From Hevea brasiliensis (lineage: Eukaryota > Streptophyta > Magnoliopsida > Malpighiales > Euphorbiaceae): a stretch of 64,000 bases of DNA. A program made the translations under genes and the position numbers. How positions within the stretch are numbered: position 1 is the stretch's first letter; every line of letters begins with the position of its first letter. Below the pieces are notes generated by a model. It saw only the letters and a list, made by a program, of their open reading frames with translations, made no database searches and was not told the origin of the DNA. The stretch spans positions 87,955,183 to 88,019,182 of the forward strand of contig NC_079499.1 in NCBI RefSeq assembly GCF_030052815.1. Reading direction: 5' to 3'. Shown here in pieces: positions 60,306-64,000 of the stretch.

Positions 60306-63300
60306 TTCTGTTCAAGTAATTGTAGCAAGTTTCATGTCAAATGGTCTTAAGGAATCAAAGTTGACAAACCAATTTGAACCTTTGTTTGCAATGACAAAAT
60401 TTGCCCACTGGCTAAGGACAACAAGACAAAGCAGCCCACCATCATGTAGGAATCTTAGTGAATCCTCAAGTGGGTTTAGTAGTACACATAACCCGAGTAC
60501 CGGAGCTTGCAATAATAACAACCTGTAATGCATTTCGGGCATGCTTTGGAAGTGAAACCTTTTATGACCCAGTCCATACTAATGCAATAGGCTTTGCAAT
60601 ATGATGTTGCGTTATGCTTTAGGCCTATTAGTATCCTTAGTTTGTAAGGTTTTTGTAAGTTTATTCAATCAAGAATATTAATAGGCAAAAAGTACATATA
60701 AGCCCTCATATTTTCAATAGAGGCTCAAAAAAGCATAAAATTATGTTTTGGGCCAAAAAAATCCTTATACATTTTAATAAAGCCAAATAAGTCTACACCT
60801 AATAAAATATTATTTTTTATTAAATATCCTAGTACACTTAACTGGAGTACCGAAACATGCAATAATAACAACCTACAAGGCATTTCAGGCATACTATGAA
60901 AGTAAAACCTTCTATGACCCAGTTTATACTAATGCAATAAGCTTGTAATCTAATATTGCGTTATGCTTTAGGCCCATGAGTATCTTTTGTATTCAGGCTT
61001 TCTGTAAGTTAATTCTATAAAAAATATTTCAAGGAAAAAAGTCCACATAAGCCCTTGTACTTTCAGTAGAGAGTCAAATGAGCCTAAAATTAAGTTTTGG
61101 GCCAAAGAAATCCTTATAAATTTTAATAAGGCTAAATAAGTCTATACATAATAAAATATTGTTTTTCAATAACAAACATTGTTTTTTTTCTTAATTTTAA
61201 ATATTAAAAATTATTTATTATTTTTAATTAAAATAAAATTTTAAAAAACAAATTGATAAACATGTGAATAAAAATTGTTTAATTTTAAAATTATTATTTT
61301 TAATATTTTAATATTTAAAAAACCAAAAAATAATATTTATTATTAAAAAATAATATGTTATTAGGTGTAGACTTATTTGGCCTTAATTAGAAAGTATAGG
61401 GTTTATTTTGCCCAAAACTTAATTTTAAGTTTATTTGGCCCTTAATTGAAAATACAGAGAATTATTTGATCTTTTTTCCAACATTAAAATCCATTCCAAC
61501 TTGAAATTATAAAACTAGGGGGGGTGTAGGGGTGGGTTAAATGTGTCTTTATTTGGGTTAGATGGTCGTGTTCTAGGTGGCAGCTGCATCTTCCATTTAG
61601 GTAGTTGTGGCAAGTTTCATGTCAGATGGTCTTAAGGAATCAAAGTTGGAAAATCAATTTGAACCTTCATTTGCAATGACAAAATTTGTCCACGGGCTAA
61701 GGACAACTAGACCAAGCAGCCCACCATCATGTAGGACTCTTAGTGAATCCTCAAGTGGGCTTAGTAGTACACATAACCAGAGTACCGGAGCTTGCAATAA
61801 TAACAACCTGTAATGCATTTCGAGCATGCTTTGGAAGTGAAACCTTTTATAACCTAGTCCATACTAATACAATACGCTTGTAATATGATGTTGCGTTATG
61901 CTTTAGGCTAATGAGTATCCTTCGTATGCAAGGTTTTTGTAAGTATATTCAATCAAGAATATTAATAGGCAAAAAGTCCACATAAGCCATCAAATTTTCA
62001 ATTGAGGGTCAAATAAGCATACAATTAAGTTTTGGACCAAAAAAATCTTTATACTTTTTAATAAAGCCAAATAAGTATACACTTAATAAAATATTATTTT
62101 TTATTAAATATCCTCAAGTGGGCCCAGTAGTACACTAAACTGGAGTACCGAAGCTCGCAATAATAACAACCTACAATGCATTTCAGGCATGCTATGGAAA
62201 TAAAATATTCTATGACCCAATTCATACTAATGCAATAAGATTGTAATCTGATATTGCATTATGCTTTAGTCCCATGAGTATCTTTTTGTATTCAAGCTTT
62301 CAGTAAGTTAATTCAATAAAGAATATTTCAAAAAAAAAAGTCCACATAAGCCCTTGTACTTTCAGTAGAGGGTCAAATGTGCTTAAAATTAAGTTTTGGG
62401 CCAAAGAAATTCCTATAAATTTTAATAAAGTCAAATAAGTCTACACCTGATAAAATATTATTGTTTAATAACAAAATATTATTTATTTTTTATTTTAAAT
62501 ATTAAAAATTATTTATTATTTTTAATCAAAATAAAATTTAAAAAAGAAATTGAAAAACATGGTGAATAAAAATTGTTTAATATTAAAATTATTATTTTTA
62601 ATATTTTATTATTTAAAAAAACTAAAAAGTAATATTTATTATTAAAAAAAAATATTTTATTAGGTTTGGACTTATTTGGCCATAATTAGAAAGTATAGAG
62701 TTTATTTTAACCAAAACTTAATTTTAAGCTTAGTTGGCCCTTCATTGAAAATAGAGAAAATTATTTGATCTTTTTTGTCAATATTAAATCGCATTCGAAC
62801 TTAAATTTATCGAATTGGGGGATGTAGAAGTGGGTTAAATGTGTCTTTATTTGGGTTAGATGGTCATATGCTAGGTGGCAGCTGCATATTCCATTAAGGT
62901 AGTTGTGGCAAGTTTCATGCCAGATGGTCTTAAGGAATCAAAGTTGGCAAACCAAATTGAACCCTCATTTGCAATGACAAAATTTGCCCACGGACTAAGG
63001 ACAACTAGACCAAGTAGCACACCATCATGTAGGACTCATAGTGAATCCTCAGGTGGGCTTACTAGTACACTTAACCAAAGTACCGGAACTTGCAATAATA
63101 ACAACCTATAAGGCATTTGAATCATGTTATGGAAGTGAAACCATTTATGACCCAGTTCATACTAATGCAATAGGCTTGTAATATGATGTTGCGTTATGCT
63201 TTAAGCATATGAGTATCCTTTGTATGTAAGGTTTTTGTAAGTTAATTCAATCAAGAATATTAATAGGCAAAAAGTCCACATAAGCCCAATATTTTCAATA

Positions 63301-63530
63301 GAGGGTCAAATAAGCCTAAAATTAAGTTTTGGGCCAAAAAAATCCTTATACTTTTTAATAAGGCCAAATAAGTCTACACCTAATAAAATATTATTTTTTA
63401 ATAATAAAATATTATTTGTTATTAAATATCCTCAAGTGGGCCTAGCAGTATACTTAACCGGAGTACGGAAGCTTGCAATATTAACAACCTACAAAGCATT
63501 TCAGGCATACAATGGAAGTAAAACCTTCAA
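59680..63530 (+). repeat. Satellite array, right segment (about 3 units)
   Basis: It continues the unit cut at 44260. Anchors lie at 59892 and 60294 (duplicated by the 402-bp event; 59904-60081 is a second copy of LTR end), 61579 and 62877, so full units are 1285 and 1298 bases. It shows the same blocks as the main array, including palindromes and A/B sub-repeats. It ends in sub-repeat B at CCTTCAA, where a family B LTR begins. Confidence 0.94.
60292..60528 (+). other. Open frame recurring in satellite units (best copy)
   Basis: 78 codons, from the unit anchor to the CTTGCAATAATAACAACCTG block. Shared words in many units: DGLKESKLANQFEPSFAM, FAHWLGTTR, SCRTLSESSSGLSSTHN. Similar frames are at 7741-7944, 10313-10531, 11606-11809, 12964-13158, 14222-14413, 16880-17086, 61607-61813 and 62875-63111. 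I recognise no protein family. The antisense strand is also open in several units, which weakens a coding interpretation; it may be a relic of a captured exon or chance. Confidence 0.25.
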
Positions 63531-64000
63531 TGTAACACCCTCCCGGTAGCAACTCCGTACATTCTACTGTTCCGGTGACCAATGTTGGTCCAGACAGCTA
63601 GAATGTTTGGAAAAATATTTAAACTAAAGTGAGGGACCATAATTAACCCAAATATTAATAAGCAAAATTTAGGAAAAATTTTAGAAATAAAATACAACCA
63701 AGTTAAATGAACCGGTGCCCAAGCGATGGGTAACCCAGAGGGAAGTTGCGGTTCTCGCAACTAGGAGCCCTAGACCCGGGTAAAAATTCATAAAATAATT
63801 TTTGGGACTCCAGAGAAGGGTCATTGAGGTTCCTATGGCATTAGAATGCCAAGAAAATATTTATAAAATTTTTTCAATCGGTACAGACAATTTTGACCCG
63901 TTAAGCCAAACGGAGGGCATTTTGGTCATTTTGCCTTCAGAGACGATTTTTGGCCGACTTGTCCAGTTGAGTAAATAATTATTATGATATAAAATATGAA
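63531..64000 (+). mobile_element. Start of a family B LTR, cut by the window end
   Basis: It begins TGTAACACCCTCCCGG right after satellite sequence (CCTTCAA) and matches the first 470 bases of the element 2 LTR, including the ACTGTTCCGGTGACC and CGATGGGTAACC blocks. Whether it is a solo LTR or the 5' LTR of a longer element cannot be told from this window. Confidence 0.9.

Overview
This window is repetitive DNA from a plant nuclear genome, most likely an angiosperm. The reasons are AT-rich sequence, Ty3/gypsy chromovirus polyproteins primed by initiator-Met tRNA (TGGTATCAGAGC primer-binding sites), LTRs of 3-4.6 kb and nested insertions with 5-bp target-site duplications (TSDs). I see no host gene, tRNA, rRNA or CRISPR array. 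The setting fits gene-poor heterochromatin, perhaps pericentromeric.

The substrate is a tandem satellite with a unit of about 1.28-1.32 kb. It occupies 1-596, 6978-17755, 29827-30369, 31240-32155, 43974-44260 and 59680-63530. Each unit holds two diverged ~360-bp sub-repeats (A and B), a G-rich tract, an open reading frame of 60-80 codons, and an AT-rich palindrome with ~135-bp arms.

Two related LTR-retrotransposon families, plus one unrelated solo LTR, have inserted into the array. Family A is an autonomous Tekay/Del-like chromovirus (gag-PR-RT-RNase H-IN-chromodomain). Its copies are element 1 (597-6977, 5' LTR plus broken gag), a solo LTR on the minus strand (24207-28208), element 3 (32156-43973, decayed, both LTRs truncated) and element 4 (44456-56692, full length with TSD AAATC). 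Family B has a ~3.3-kb LTR and, in its one complete copy (element 2, 17756-29826), only a gag-like region. Its other copies are solo LTRs on the minus strand at 34544-37638 and 44261-59679 (the latter split by element 4) and a 5' LTR start at 63531-64000. A copia-like solo LTR lies at 30370-31239.

Order of events read from nesting: satellite first; then elements 1, 2, 3, the copia-like LTR and the 44261-59679 LTR into satellite; then a family A LTR into the 3' LTR of element 2, a family B LTR into the 5' LTR of element 3, and element 4 into the family B solo LTR. A 402-bp tandem duplication at 59502-60305, nearly identical between copies, is among the latest events. All retrotransposon coding regions are broken, mostly by stops that look like C-to-T or G-to-A changes.
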